Origin: Mycobacterium attenuatum
GTDB lineage: Bacteria; Actinomycetota; Actinomycetes; Mycobacteriales; Mycobacteriaceae
Assembly: GCF_900566085.1 (NCBI RefSeq)
Contig: NZ_UPHT01000032.1
Location: 88,890-152,889, forward strand
DNA length: 64,000 bases
Direction: 5' to 3'
Shown here: positions 35,460 through 45,708 of the stretch, one piece after another
Position numbering within the stretch: the first letter of the stretch is position 1
How the letters are laid out: each line of letters opens with the position of its first letter
The notes under the pieces: model-generated
What the model saw: only the letters and a program-made list of their open reading frames with translations
What the model was told of the DNA's origin: nothing
Databases searched by the model: none
Program-made: the position numbers and the translations under genes

Positions 35460-37247
35460 CTACTTGGTTGCCGTGTGAGTCGACGGCAGAAAACTTCCGT
35501 AGGCCGCAGCCTGCCCGAGATCTGCTGCATATCCGAACGCACGCGTGTAGGCGGTGCGGCCGTTGATGAGCACGGCTTCGACCGCGTCGTCGTTGCGGTT
35601 GACCACGCGGTCGACCCCAAAAGCGTCGGGCGCAGGGGCCTCGCTGATCTCGAAGACCTGGTCGTTGAGCCCGTCGGGGTTGACCACCACGACATCGGCG
35701 CGGGCGCCGATGCGCAGCCGTCCCGCCGCTACGCCCCACCAGTCAGCCAGATCCGAGGTGAGCTTGCGCACCATCTCGGCGACGGTGAGCTTCGGCTGCG
35801 ACTGTTGTTCTGCCCGTTTGGCTATCGTCAGCGCGCGCAGCCCGAAGTTGTAGTTGGCCAGACTGCGCAGGTGGGCTCCGGAGTCGGCGAAGCCGACGTG
35901 GGTGCCGGGGCTGGCCAGCAGGTCGACGACGATGTCTGGGCGGTGATTGCCCACCACGGTGTACCAACGCAGTTTGTCGCGCCAGGTGGCGGCCAGGTCG
36001 AGGAACACCTCGGCGGGGTGCTGTCCGCGCTCGCGGCTGAGGTCTTCGAAAGTGCGGCCCACCACCGATGAATCCGGGCAATCAATGATCACCGCTTCGT
36101 CGAACCGTCGGTTCCATAGCCCGTTCATCATGAATCCGCCCATGTCCTTGATGAACTGGGCGCGGAAGGCCGGGTCGCTTAGCAGCGCGTACTGGTCGTC
36201 GGCGGTGCGCAGGTTGCGCAGGGTGACGCCGCTGCTGAACTCCTCGAAGGCAGCGAAATCCACTCCGTCGGCGAAGATGGTCATCGGGCCCGGCAGCGCC
36301 TGAAAACGCATGTCGCCGTTGAGCACTCGGTTGGTCACCGAGGCAAGTAGGCGCGATACCCGGTGCAGCATCGGATTGGACTTGAAGTCCATTGCGGTGA
36401 GCAGGCTGGTGCGCAGCGGGCGTCGACCGATGCCCGCGGCAGTCAACGCGAATGCGAAGACGTTTACCTGTGTCTCGGCGTCGGGAGCGCTCTGCAGGAT
36501 GCGGCCCCGCCGGCGTAGCCGCTTGTGCAGCCGTCGGTATTCGCGCCACCGGGCGAATGTCGACGGTAAGGGTTGTGCCCAGGCACGGTCGCCGGCCAGC
36601 TTGTCGCGACGGGTGGTCATCGTCGACAATCCCAGGAAGCCCTCGTCCAGGGCGTCGTCGAGGATGTGCTCCATTGCCGCGATCTGACTGTCACTGGGCT
36701 GAAAGTGCTTGTTAGTGGCGGCTTCTAGCCCCAGCACACCGACCCGCAGGTCGCTGTGACCCAACATGGCGGCGACGTTGGGGCCCAGCGGCTGCTGCTG
36801 CAGCCACTGGCGGTATTCGCGCGGTGTGCTCCAGGTCTTGCTCTCCTGCAGGATCGCTTTGATGCCGGAATGCGGGATGGCCTCCACCCGAGCGAACAGG
36901 TCCGCCGAATCATCGGCGTCCACGGTCACCATGCTCAGCGAGCAGTTGCCGGTAACCACCGTCGTCACCCCGTGCCGCACCGACTCGGGCAGCCCAGGGG
37001 CGGTGACGATTTCGGCGTCGTAGTGCGAGTGAATCTCCAAAAAGCCCGGCATCACCCATTTTCCGGCGGCGTCGATCACCTCGTCGAAGCTGCCCGGATT
37101 CAGCTGTTGCGCGGACACGTTGATCACCACCCCGTCGGCGATTGCGATGTCACGGACCTCCCCTGGCGCGCCGCTGCCGTCGAAAACCAGCCCGCGCGAA
37201 ATCAATACCCGGGGACTCGGCGTGCCGCTGCTGACCGTGGCGTTCAT
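35460..37247 (-). CDS. Amidohydrolase, N-acyl-D-amino-acid deacylase type
   Basis: A 595-residue metal-dependent hydrolase. The metal-binding motif is FLEIHSHYDAEI (~70); VTGNCSLSMV carries the Cys typical of D-aminoacylases; FADSGAHLRSLANYN holds a catalytic Asp; the C-terminal IGARADVVVVNPDGL closes the composite beta-sandwich. The ATG at 37247 has AAGGGAG nine bases upstream; an in-frame start 102 nt earlier lacks homology. Substrates of this class are N-acyl-D-amino acids or related amides. The promoter carries element 3. Confidence 0.88.
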   Translation of the reverse strand: MNATVSSGTPSPRVLISRGLVFDGSGAPGEVRDIAIADGVVINVSAQQLNPGSFDEVIDAAGKWVMPGFLEIHSHYDAEIVTAPGLPESVRHGVTTVVTGNCSLSMVTVDADDSADLFARVEAIPHSGIKAILQESKTWSTPREYRQWLQQQPLGPNVAAMLGHSDLRVGVLGLEAATNKHFQPSDSQIAAMEHILDDALDEGFLGLSTMTTRRDKLAGDRAWAQPLPSTFARWREYRRLHKRLRRRGRILQSAPDAETQVNVFAFALTAAGIGRRPLRTSLLTAMDFKSNPMLHRVSRLLASVTNRVLNGDMRFQALPGPMTIFADGVDFAAFEEFSSGVTLRNLRTADDQYALLSDPAFRAQFIKDMGGFMMNGLWNRRFDEAVIIDCPDSSVVGRTFEDLSRERGQHPAEVFLDLAATWRDKLRWYTVVGNHRPDIVVDLLASPGTHVGFADSGAHLRSLANYNFGLRALTIAKRAEQQSQPKLTVAEMVRKLTSDLADWWGVAAGRLRIGARADVVVVNPDGLNDQVFEISEAPAPDAFGVDRVVNRNDDAVEAVLINGRTAYTRAFGYAADLGQAAAYGSFLPSTHTATK

Positions 37248-37320
37248 GGGCTGGCTCCCTTCGGCTGGATCCGGCGCTGGTGCATCGGCTTTGCGGCGCT
37301 GAGGCGCTGGAACTGTCTCC

Positions 37321-37399
37321 ATGATCGGAGCTGCAGCGGCACCGGCCAATGGTCACAATGTCCCAATCCGCGTGCGCTGGTGGTGCAAAAATGTGCACC
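37321..37399 (-). promoter_or_regulatory. Promoter/operator element 3, upstream of the amidohydrolase
   Basis: Perfect dyad GGTGCA-N6-TGCACC (37382-37399), conserved GGATTGGG (37362-37369), -35 TTGGCC (37344-37349), 17-bp spacer, -10 GATCAT (37321-37326), oriented toward the amidohydrolase. The rest of the 37.25-37.65 kb gap shows no gene I can support. Confidence 0.7.
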
Positions 37400-37654
37400 G
37401 GGCACTACCCCGAGTGGGGGAGCCAGACCGCCTGATCGGCGCCACCCACCCAAGCAGCAGCGCATTCTCGGTCCGTCGCAAGCGGGGGCATACGCGCTTC
37501 CCCTCATCGTTTCAAACGGCAAAAGAGAAATATGCGCTTGCGTCGAACGCGTCGTCGTCGTTCAAACCCCGAAACGCGCGTGGCGCAGGTCCGGGCCGAA
37601 CTGTTTGTCGCCGGCCCAGCATGCGAAACGTGTGGGCCTAGCCGGAAATCCGGG

Positions 37655-39391
37655 TCACCCCAATGTCATGGCCAGCTGACCCAGGCTGAATAGGCCGGAA
37701 TTGGCGATACCGGTGTTGAAAAAGCCTGAGTTAAAGCCGCTGAGCATACCGGCAGGGAACGGCCCCATGGCGCCCGTGACACCCGTGTTGAAAAATCCCG
37801 AGGTGACGCCGGTGATAATCGAGCCGCCGGAAGCCGAGTTGAAGAAGCCCGAGATTCCGTGGCCCTCGGCGCTCGTGTTTCCCAGCCCCGAGTTTCCGAC
37901 ACCGGTGTTGGAGAACCCCGAGTTGGTAGTGGCCGCGTAACCGACGAGACCGTTGTCGGTGGCAATCCCGACGCCGGTGTTCAAATTACCCGCGTTCCAA
38001 AAGCCGGTATTGACGTGGCCCGAGTTGCCGAAGCCGGTGTTGGTCTCACCTGAGTTGAAGAAGCCCGTGTTGAGGTTGTTCCCATTGAAACCCCCGGTAT
38101 TGATCGAACCCGCGTTCCCGAATCCGGTATTGAGCAGGCCCGAGTTTGCAAAGCCGACGTTGCCGGCGCCTGAGTTCCCGAAGCCGAGGCTGCCGGTGCC
38201 CGAGTTTGCGAAACCAAGGCTGTTGATGTGGCCCGGGAAGACGTTATTGACTCCCGAACTGAAGACGCCGATGTTGTGGCTGCCGGAGTTGAAAAAGCCG
38301 ATGTTGTGGTCACCCGAATTGAACAACCCGATGTTTCCGTTGCCCGAATTCAACAAGCCGGCCAGGTTGATGCCCACCTGATTGTCACCAGTGAGCCCGA
38401 TCCCGATATTGTTGTTGCCGTTGTTTCCAAAGCCCCAGTTTCCGTTGCCGGTGTTTCCGGCGCCGATGTTGCCGATACCGGTGTTCCCGCCGCCGATGTT
38501 GCCGTTGCCGAGATTCCCCAAACCGAAGTTGCCGTTGCCGGTGTTCCCCATGCCCACGTTGTTGTTGCCCGGTGTGGGGGAAAACGTGGACAGGTCGGGG
38601 TTTGACAGGTCGGTGGGGCCGCCGTTTCCGAAGCCGATGTTCCCGTTGCCGAAGTTGCCAAAGCCGAAGTTGCCATTGCCCGCGTTTCCGGCGCCGATGT
38701 TGTTGTTGCCGTTGTTTCCGCTGCCGATATTATTGTTGCCCGGCTGTGGCGGGACGAGCTCGCTGTTTCCGAAGCCGCTGTTTCCGAAGCCGATGTTTCC
38801 GCTGCCGGTGTTGCCGTTGCCGACGTTGGCGTTGCCCTTGTTGCCGATGCCTAAATTGGGCAGGTTCTGCAGGAACTGCTGTAAGCCGCTTGGTAACTGC
38901 ACCGCGGCTGCCGACGCCCCGGCGTGATAGCCGGTCATCGCGCTCACATCGGCGGCCCACATCTCTTCGTACTGGCCCTCGGTGGCCATGATTGCGGGCG
39001 CATTGAGTCCCAAGAAATTCGACCGGATCAACTGGATGAACACCGAGCGGTTGGCCACTACGGCCAGCGGATGAACCATTGCCGAACGTGCGGCCTCGAA
39101 CACATCGGCCACCGTTCGCGCCTGCTGAGCCGCCCCCGCGGCGTGGGCGCAGGCCGCGCTGAGCAACTCCGCGTAGGGAGCGGCCGCGGCGGTCATCGCC
39201 GCCGAAGCCGCGCCCTGCCACGCCCTGCCCGCCAACCCCGACGTGACCCACGAAAACGACGACGCCGCCGTTCCCAACTCCGACGCCAAACCGTCCCATG
39301 CCGCCGCAGCATCCAACATCGGTGCCGATCCCGCACCGGTGAACATCCGCAATGAATTGATCTCCGGCGGCAACATCACGAAATTAGGCAT
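37655..39391 (-). CDS. PPE-MPTR family protein (copy A)
   Basis: A 578-residue PPE protein. The ATG at 39391 ([16 protein letters not shown]) has AAGGGGG upstream, which decides against a start 84 nt earlier. The N-terminal ~180 residues are the PPE domain with GRAWQGAAS. From ~190 the protein is built of NxGxGNxG-type pentapeptide-like major polymorphic tandem repeats. It ends with a non-repetitive tail ([20 protein letters not shown]). Such proteins are exported by ESX-5 and often surface-exposed. No PE gene is adjacent. Copy B lies directly upstream. Confidence 0.95.
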   Translation of the reverse strand: MPNFVMLPPEINSLRMFTGAGSAPMLDAAAAWDGLASELGTAASSFSWVTSGLAGRAWQGAASAAMTAAAAPYAELLSAACAHAAGAAQQARTVADVFEAARSAMVHPLAVVANRSVFIQLIRSNFLGLNAPAIMATEGQYEEMWAADVSAMTGYHAGASAAAVQLPSGLQQFLQNLPNLGIGNKGNANVGNGNTGSGNIGFGNSGFGNSELVPPQPGNNNIGSGNNGNNNIGAGNAGNGNFGFGNFGNGNIGFGNGGPTDLSNPDLSTFSPTPGNNNVGMGNTGNGNFGLGNLGNGNIGGGNTGIGNIGAGNTGNGNWGFGNNGNNNIGIGLTGDNQVGINLAGLLNSGNGNIGLFNSGDHNIGFFNSGSHNIGVFSSGVNNVFPGHINSLGFANSGTGSLGFGNSGAGNVGFANSGLLNTGFGNAGSINTGGFNGNNLNTGFFNSGETNTGFGNSGHVNTGFWNAGNLNTGVGIATDNGLVGYAATTNSGFSNTGVGNSGLGNTSAEGHGISGFFNSASGGSIITGVTSGFFNTGVTGAMGPFPAGMLSGFNSGFFNTGIANSGLFSLGQLAMTLG

Positions 39392-39660
39392 GAAAGACCC
39401 CCTTGGTACCAGCACGTTCGGCTCTGCAAGGTGACCTTTTGCCGACGTGAGAACGAGCAACTCGTTACGCACCATACGCTGACGCCAGCGTGAATATTGG
39501 GTTTTCGCACTACTTCATGAGGTTCCGCGGCACGGTCGGGCGACGGTCAATCGCTTTGCGGCACAACAGGTCTGTGGCGGAGGTCGCCGGACTTCGCAGG
39601 GAGTTGAGAATTCTCGCCGCGGCGGGGCCAGGGCGGGGCCCGGCTTCATGGTTAGCCCGA

Positions 39661-41352
39661 TCAGCGTGCCAGGTTACTGATGCTCACCAAGCCCGGTTGC
39701 GCGATGCCGGTGTTGAAAAAGCCCGAATTAAAGCCGCTGAGCATACCGCTCGCAAACGAACCTATGGCGTCCGTGGTACCGGTATTGAAAAAGCCCGAGG
39801 TGACGCCGGTGAATTTGGAGCCACCGGTAGCCGTGTTAAAGAAGCCCGAAGTGTCGCCGCTCGTCAAGCCTCCGCTGGACATGTTTCCAAAGCCCGAGGT
39901 TCCAGTACCCGTGTTGCCGAACCCCGAGTTTTCGAGGCCACTGTCGGTGGTGACCGCGACCCCGGTGTTCACGTCGCCCGAATCCCAGAACCCGGTGTTA
40001 ACGTGGCCCGAGTTCCCAAAGCCGGTGTTCACTTTGCCCGAGTTGAAGAAGCCGGTATTGAGGTTATTCCCATTGAAGCCGCCGGTATTGATCGAGCCCG
40101 CGTTCCCGAAGCCGGTGTTGAGGATACCCGAGTTCCCGAAGCCGAAGTTTCCGGCGCCCGCGTTCCCAAAGCCGAAGTTGCCGGTGCCCGAGTTCCCGAA
40201 GCCGACGCTGTTGAGGTGGCCCGGCAACACGGTATTGGTACCGGCACTGAAAGCGCCGATGTTACCGTCGCCGGCATTGAAGAAGCCGATGTTGTTGTTA
40301 CCCGAATTGAACAAGCCGATGTTGCCGCTGCCCGAGTTCAGGCTGTCGAAATGGAACTGACCGGCTGCCTGGTCGTAGTACGCCCCCCCGACACCGATCA
40401 AATTGTTGCCTTTGAGCCCGAACCCGATGTTGTGATCGCCGAAATTCCCGCCGCCGATGTTGCCGTTGCCCAGATTCCCCAAGCCGAAGTTATTGTTGCC
40501 GGTGTTACCCATGCCCACGTTGTTGTTGCCTGCCGCTGGCTGCAGGGCGAACGGGTTTAGTTTTGTTAGGTTGGTCGGGCCGCCGTTTCCGAAGCCGATG
40601 TTCCCGTCGCCCTTGTTGCCGAAGCCGAAGTTGAAGTTGCCGTAGTTTCCGGCACCGACGTTGTTATTGCCGTTGTTTCCGCTGCCGACGTTGTTGTTGC
40701 CCGGAATCCCAGGGGTGATCGGGGTGTTTCCCACGCCGCTGTTTCCGAAGCCGATGTTTCCGCTGCCGGTGTTGCCGTTGCCGACGTTGGCATTACCCCG
40801 GTTACCGATGCCTAAATTGGGCAGGTTCTGCAGGAACTGCTGTAAGCCGCTTGGTAACTGCACCGCGGCTGCCGACGCCCCGGCGTGATAGCCGGTCATC
40901 GCGCTCACATCGGCGGCCCACATCTCTTCGTACTGGCCCTCGGTGGCCATGATTGCGGGCGCATTGAGTCCCAAGAAATTCGACCGGATCAACTGGATGA
41001 ACACCGAGCGGTTGGCCACTACGGCCAGCGGATGAACCATTGCCGAACGTGCGGCCTCGAACACATCGGCCACCGTTCGCGCCTGCTGAGCCGCCCCCGC
41101 GGCGTGGGCGCAGGCCGCGCTGAGCAACTCCGCGTAGGGAGCGGCCGCGGCGGTCATCGCCGCCGAAGCCGCGCCCTGCCACGCCCTGCCCGCCAACCCC
41201 GACGTGACCCACGAAAACGACGACGCCGCCGTTCCCATCTCCGACGCCAAACCGTCCCATGCCGCCGCAGCATCCAACATCGGTGCCGATCCCGCACCGG
41301 TGAACATCCGCAATGAATTGATCTCCGGCGGCAACATCACGAAATTAGCCAC
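39661..41352 (-). CDS. PPE-MPTR family protein (copy B)
   Basis: A 563-residue paralogue of the preceding gene, starting with GTG ([16 protein letters not shown]) behind GAGGGG. The PPE domain is almost identical to copy A, even at the nucleotide level; the repeat regions have diverged in length and sequence and include a non-repetitive insert ([20 protein letters not shown]). It ends [19 protein letters not shown]. Upstream sequences of the two copies are also related. This points to tandem duplication with homogenisation of the 5' parts. Confidence 0.95.
   Translation of the reverse strand: MANFVMLPPEINSLRMFTGAGSAPMLDAAAAWDGLASEMGTAASSFSWVTSGLAGRAWQGAASAAMTAAAAPYAELLSAACAHAAGAAQQARTVADVFEAARSAMVHPLAVVANRSVFIQLIRSNFLGLNAPAIMATEGQYEEMWAADVSAMTGYHAGASAAAVQLPSGLQQFLQNLPNLGIGNRGNANVGNGNTGSGNIGFGNSGVGNTPITPGIPGNNNVGSGNNGNNNVGAGNYGNFNFGFGNKGDGNIGFGNGGPTNLTKLNPFALQPAAGNNNVGMGNTGNNNFGLGNLGNGNIGGGNFGDHNIGFGLKGNNLIGVGGAYYDQAAGQFHFDSLNSGSGNIGLFNSGNNNIGFFNAGDGNIGAFSAGTNTVLPGHLNSVGFGNSGTGNFGFGNAGAGNFGFGNSGILNTGFGNAGSINTGGFNGNNLNTGFFNSGKVNTGFGNSGHVNTGFWDSGDVNTGVAVTTDSGLENSGFGNTGTGTSGFGNMSSGGLTSGDTSGFFNTATGGSKFTGVTSGFFNTGTTDAIGSFASGMLSGFNSGFFNTGIAQPGLVSISNLAR
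40770..41352. repeat. Direct repeat of the PPE domain, copy of 38809-39391
   Basis: About 580 bp encoding the PPE domain and first repeats of copy B are nearly identical to the same part of copy A; within the PPE domain I see only isolated differences, such as cccatctccgac against cccaactccgac. Such long identity could support recombination between the genes. Confidence 0.85.
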
Positions 41353-41800
41353 GCCAGGCCCCCTCAGGTTTCATTTCGTAGTGCACTCCGCGAGGTGACT
41401 ATCACCGACGTGGAGGCAGGCAACTCGCGACAAATATTACGATGGCGTCTGCACGCATACCGGGTTTTCGCCAGAATGCCCGGAATTGATTAGACGACGC
41501 GGAATCTCGATGACGCAGTCAGCGCCGGCGTGCGAATCTGTTGCAGCGCAACGAATCGATGAGAGCAAGTGGCGGTGAACGTGCCACCCGACGTCGGCCG
41601 GATGCCGGTTCGGTACCAGACCAGCTGACCCGGGCCGTCCGGCCGGCGCTCGGCCGACGGTATGCTGCCTCTGACAGTTGATCGGTAATTGATTGCTAGG
41701 CAACATGATTCGATAACTCATGCCGCCAGCACCGACAACCGGAGTTGCGCGTATCGCAGAACGCCACACTAAGATGGCTGGCGATCAAGAGGAGGTCGAC
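41353..41800. other. Divergent promoter region, PPE copy B and amidohydrolase
   Basis: About 450 bp. The PPE-proximal side (to ~41500) shares blocks with the region upstream of copy A, such as cgacgtg, gcaactcg and gggttttcgc. The rest should hold the amidohydrolase promoter. No gene is evident. Confidence 0.5.
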
Positions 41801-43453
41801 ATGACTGGCGACGCTGACGCCATCTACACCAACGGTGACATCGTCACCATTGACGATGAACAGCCTGCGGCCGAAGCGGTCGCCATCAAGGACGGTCGCA
41901 TCATCGCCGTCGGGGCTCGCGAGGACGTGGTGCAACAGCATCAAGGCCCGCAAACCCGCATGGTTGACCTTTGCGGCAACGCCCTGCTGCCCGGCTTCAT
42001 CGACCCGCACAGTCACTACATCAATGCGCTGACGGTGGCCAATCAGGTCAATCTGTTCGCACCGCCCGCCGGTCCCGGCGCCGACGTCGACGCCATCGTC
42101 GCCGAGCTGAAGAGCTTCCGCGATGCCCGCAACATCGATGCGGGCGAACTCATCATGGGCTACGGCTACGACGAGACCGTCATGCCCGAGGGCCGGACCC
42201 TGCATCGAGACGACCTCGACAAGGCCTTCCCGGATAACCCCGTGATGATCGGCCACGTGTCGTTGCACGGCGCCGTGCTGAATTCCGCGGCCCTGGAGAA
42301 GTTCGGAATTTCAGCCAGCACCGTGACCCCGCCCGGTGGGGTGATCGTGCGCAAGGAAGGCTCGGACGAGCCCGACGGCCTGGTCATGGAAACAGCGTTT
42401 CTGCCGATCTTCGCCTCGCTGCCCAAGCCCACGCGCGAACAAGAGGTCGAGTGGAGCATCGCCGGCCAGATGCTTTATGCCGCGGCGGGTATCACGACAG
42501 CCCACGAAGGCGCGACTCACGCGGGAGACATCGCGGTCATGCAGCGCGCGGCCGCGGGCGGCGCCACCCTTATCGACATCGTTGCCTATCCGTTCATCCT
42601 CGACCTCGACGCGGTTCTGGAGGACAACCCGCCCGAAACGTTCGGGACCTACCACAACCGCGTCAAGCTCGGCGGCGTGAAGATCACCCTCGACGGTTCG
42701 CCGCAGGGCCGGACCGCGTTCTTCACCACTCCCTACCTCGTCGACGGACCCGACGGGCAGCAGAACTGGACGGGCGAGCTGCCGTTCCCGCAGGAAACCG
42801 TCAACTCCTGGTTCAAACGTGTCTACGACCTCGGTGTGCCACTGAACATCCACGCCAACGGCGACGCTGCCATTGACGTCCTGCTGACGGCGCACGAATA
42901 TGCCGGCGCCGACGACCTGTCCAAGGACCGCCACACCACCGTCATCCATTCGCAGTTCGTGCGGCGCGACCAGCTCGACAAGTATGTTGAGTACAACCTG
43001 ATCCCGTCGCTGTTCACCGAGCACGCGTTCTACTTCGGCGATACCCATGTCCGGTTGCGTGGCAAGGAACAGGCGCATTTCCTCAGCCCGATGCGCACCG
43101 CCATCGACCTGGGCCTGCGCCCGACCAACCACACCGACTTCAACGTCTCACCGCTGGACCAGTTGTTCGTGGTGTGGACGGCGGTCAATCGCGTCTCGCG
43201 CAGCGGTGAAGTCATCGGCGCCGATCAGCGGGTCACGGCCCTCGAGGCGCTCAAGGCGATCACCATCAACGCCGCATATCAATACCGCGAGGAACAGTCC
43301 AAGGGCTCGATCACGGTCGGCAAACTCGCCGACCTGGTGATCCTGGACAACAACCCGCTGACCGTCGACCCGATGGAGATCAAAGGCATCAAGGTCGTCG
43401 AGACCATCAAAGAGGGGCGCACGATCTATCGGAGACCGCAGGCCACCGCGTAA
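41801..43453 (+). CDS. Amidohydrolase, YtcJ-like (amidohydrolase 3)
   Basis: A 550-residue metal-dependent hydrolase starting MTGDADAIYTNGDIVTIDD, with AAGAGGAGG upstream of the ATG at 41801; an in-frame ATG 81 nt earlier is less likely. Visible features: LLPGFIDPHSHYINAL (metal-binding H-x-H), HANGDAAIDVLLTAHEYA, NHTDFNVSPLDQ and the C-terminal GKLADLVILDNNPL. The family hydrolyses diverse amides, carbamates or formamides; no substrate can be named. It is convergent with whiB3. Confidence 0.9.
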   Translation: MTGDADAIYTNGDIVTIDDEQPAAEAVAIKDGRIIAVGAREDVVQQHQGPQTRMVDLCGNALLPGFIDPHSHYINALTVANQVNLFAPPAGPGADVDAIVAELKSFRDARNIDAGELIMGYGYDETVMPEGRTLHRDDLDKAFPDNPVMIGHVSLHGAVLNSAALEKFGISASTVTPPGGVIVRKEGSDEPDGLVMETAFLPIFASLPKPTREQEVEWSIAGQMLYAAAGITTAHEGATHAGDIAVMQRAAAGGATLIDIVAYPFILDLDAVLEDNPPETFGTYHNRVKLGGVKITLDGSPQGRTAFFTTPYLVDGPDGQQNWTGELPFPQETVNSWFKRVYDLGVPLNIHANGDAAIDVLLTAHEYAGADDLSKDRHTTVIHSQFVRRDQLDKYVEYNLIPSLFTEHAFYFGDTHVRLRGKEQAHFLSPMRTAIDLGLRPTNHTDFNVSPLDQLFVVWTAVNRVSRSGEVIGADQRVTALEALKAITINAAYQYREEQSKGSITVGKLADLVILDNNPLTVDPMEIKGIKVVETIKEGRTIYRRPQATA

Positions 43454-43482
43454 CCGCGCTCAAGAGCGGCGAGCCGGGCCCG

Positions 43483-43791
43483 TCATGCGGAACGACGGAT
43501 ACTCCGGCTGCGCCCGATGCCGCCCTTGAGCAGCAGGTCGCGTTCGGATTCGGACAAGCCGCCCCATACGCCGTAGGGCTCGCCCACCTCCAGAGCGTGG
43601 GAGCGGCATTGCTCGATCACCGGGCAGCGACGGCACATTTCCTTCGCCCGTTGCTCGCGCAACATGCGGGCTCGACCGCGCTCGCCGTCGGGATGAAAGA
43701 ACATCGATGAGTCGACTCCGCGGCACAGACCCTGCAACTGCCAGTTCCAGATGTCGGCGTTGGGCCCAGGTAGCTGCTCCGGCTGTGGCAT
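43483..43791 (-). CDS. whiB3: Redox-sensing regulator WhiB3
   Basis: A 102-residue Wbl protein with the four [4Fe-4S] ligands Cys23, Cys53, Cys56 and Cys62 (C-x2-C-x5-C at the last three), the GVWGG turn and a basic C-terminus (RSRSIRR) for DNA contact. The sequence is close to M. tuberculosis WhiB3 throughout, from memory. WhiB3 responds to NO, O2 and intracellular redox state, interacts with SigA, and controls polyketide lipid production. A gap of over 500 bp upstream probably holds its promoter. Confidence 0.97.
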   Translation of the reverse strand: MPQPEQLPGPNADIWNWQLQGLCRGVDSSMFFHPDGERGRARMLREQRAKEMCRRCPVIEQCRSHALEVGEPYGVWGGLSESERDLLLKGGIGRSRSIRRSA

Positions 43792-44304
43792 TGCTCATTC
43801 CCTCTCTGCATGGCACATCCAAGTGGAGGTTACGTTCGCGAACGCGCGAGGTGTGCAACTGATACTTCAGAGGAGTCACCGATGACTACCAGACAACGCT
43901 AAACGCTAGGGGGACAGTCGAATTTCCGTCAATAGCTCTCCCTGGCAGCCAAATGCCGGTGCGTTGGACGAGAATTAACTCCGCGTTCATCTGTCACGCA
44001 TTTGGCGAGGGACAAGCGTGCCGTCGAGACCGGTTCGAAATCTTATTTCCGCAGCTCAGCGGGCTGCTGTGAGCATGCTGTAATTTGCCGACAGATTGCT
44101 GTGAGTAATGTGCACGTAACACAGAAACCACAAACTTTTTACCACTCAGGGTGAGTGAAACGCTAATGTCGCGCTCCGCGATCGGCGGCCGGCCCGGGCG
44201 GGCGCCCTTTCGCTATTCACCCACCACGGGATTTCGCCGACCAGGCTCTTGTTCGGCCGGAAGGCGGCGGGCCGACTGAGTCTACAGGCTGCCCGAGCGG
44301 GTAC
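43792..44304. other. Long gap upstream of whiB3
   Basis: Some 510 bp with no supported gene. It probably contains the whiB3 promoter and a long leader. Part of it (around 44060-44160) is less GC-rich than its surroundings and includes gtgcacgtaacac. I see no repeat or terminator I would defend. Confidence 0.5.
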
Positions 44305-45708
44305 TCAGGCCGCCTGCCCGATGCCGAGCTGGCTGGCCAATTGCTCGGCCAAGCTCATCAGCTGTGCGGCCAGCGCCGGGTTGCTGGCCTGCAGCTGCGA
44401 GAAGGCCGTCATCAACGCGGCGAGCAATGCCGGGTTGTTCTCCACCTGGCTGACCAGGGTTGCCACCAGTTGCGGGTTGGCCGCCAGCAGCCCAAACAGA
44501 TTGGTCGCCAATGCGGGATTGCCCGCGAACAAGGTGACCAGGTCGGTCAGCAACGCTGGATTGGCCAGCGCGGACGTGACCGCGTTGGCCAATACCGCCG
44601 GGTCACCCAACGCTGACGTCAGTAACGGGGCCAGCAACGACGGATCACCCAGAGCCGCCGTCAGCTGCTGGGCCAATCCGGCGCCCGCGGTCTGTATCGC
44701 GGTGATAGCGGCGCCGACCTGGGTGGTTGCCGCCGACGCCACCTGTCCGACGACCGCGGCAGCGGTACCGGCCACACCGGTGACGGCGCTGGCAACCTGG
44801 GCGGCTACCGGTGCGACGGCGGCGGTCGCGGTGTTGGCCGCGACGGTCACCGCGGTCGCGACCTGTGTGGCCACCGGCGCGATGGCCGCAGTAGCGGCGG
44901 CCACCACCGGGGACTCGGCAAGCGCTTTGACCACCGGCGCCGCGACCGCGGTCGCGCCCGTCGCGATCGCCTTGGCCGCCGGTTCGATCGCGCCGGACAC
45001 GGCGGCGAACGTCGGCTCGACTCCCTTGCCCAGATTCGCCATCGCGACCATGACGCCGGTTTGCAGGAGGCTGGCGATCAGGGCGTACTCGATCAATGTT
45101 GCCGCCGGGTTGGCCGCCGCAGCGGCTCCCAGCTGGGTGGGGGCTACCGGGCTGGCCCCAGCCGTTGCGGTGACCTGGCCAGGTAGGGTCTGCAGCGCCT
45201 GCTGCCAGGGCACCAGCTGAGCCGCGACGGCCGAAGCCCCGCCGTGATAACCCACCATCGCGGACACATCCCGGGCCCACATCTCCTCGTATTCGCATTC
45301 ATCAGCTGCGATCGCCGGTGCGTTGAAACCCAGCAGGTTGGAGAACACCAGCGACAGCAGGTGATGCCGGTTGGCGGCCACCGCCACTGGATGTACCACC
45401 GCGGACCGCGCCGCCTCATACAGGGCCGCCACCGCTTTCGCCTGTATCGCCGCGCCCACCGCCCTGGTCGCCGCCGCGTCGAGCCACTGCGCGTACGGGG
45501 CGGCCACGGCCGCCATCGCGGCCGACGCCGGCCCCTGCCAGCAGGACGCCGTCAGATCCGAGGTCACCGAGGAGAACGCACTGGCCGCCGATCCCAGTTC
45601 AGCGGCCAATCCTTCCCAAGCGGTCGCGGCCGTCAGCATCGGTGCCGGACCCGCACCGGCATACATCCGCGCCGAAATGACCTCCGGGGGCGCCACCAAG
45701 AAATTCAT
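44305..45708 (-). CDS. PPE family protein with Ala-rich and Asn-Pro-Ala-Leu repeat region
   Basis: A 467-residue PPE protein, [15 protein letters not shown]. The ATG at 45708 has GAAGGG about ten bases upstream; an ATG at 45717 directly abuts it. Residues 1-180 form the PPE domain with CWQGPAS. Residues ~190-330 are Ala/Val-rich with repeated APVAxQVAxAV phrases. After that, about ten repeats of roughly 14-18 residues of the type NPALLxx[11 protein letters not shown] follow, ending [13 protein letters not shown]. It has neither SVP nor MPTR signatures. No PE gene is adjacent. Confidence 0.93.
   Translation of the reverse strand: MNFLVAPPEVISARMYAGAGPAPMLTAATAWEGLAAELGSAASAFSSVTSDLTASCWQGPASAAMAAVAAPYAQWLDAAATRAVGAAIQAKAVAALYEAARSAVVHPVAVAANRHHLLSLVFSNLLGFNAPAIAADECEYEEMWARDVSAMVGYHGGASAVAAQLVPWQQALQTLPGQVTATAGASPVAPTQLGAAAAANPAATLIEYALIASLLQTGVMVAMANLGKGVEPTFAAVSGAIEPAAKAIATGATAVAAPVVKALAESPVVAAATAAIAPVATQVATAVTVAANTATAAVAPVAAQVASAVTGVAGTAAAVVGQVASAATTQVGAAITAIQTAGAGLAQQLTAALGDPSLLAPLLTSALGDPAVLANAVTSALANPALLTDLVTLFAGNPALATNLFGLLAANPQLVATLVSQVENNPALLAALMTAFSQLQASNPALAAQLMSLAEQLASQLGIGQAA

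Noticed and set aside
34955..35695. 246-residue minus-strand frame over the secreted-protein gene and the amidohydrolase end
   Set aside because: Arg/Ser-rich without family features; the overlapping 143-residue frame has a clear signal peptide and the amidohydrolase frame is conserved.
37655..41352. Long plus-strand frames opposite the PPE-MPTR genes (for example 39490-40560 and 37953-38381)
   Set aside because: They mirror the periodic MPTR codons, have repetitive Pro/Lys/Val or Ala/Val content and no ribosome site.
44249..45220. 323-residue plus-strand frame opposite the PPE gene
   Set aside because: Ala/Thr/Val-only composition mirrors the Ala-rich repeats of the PPE gene; no start context.
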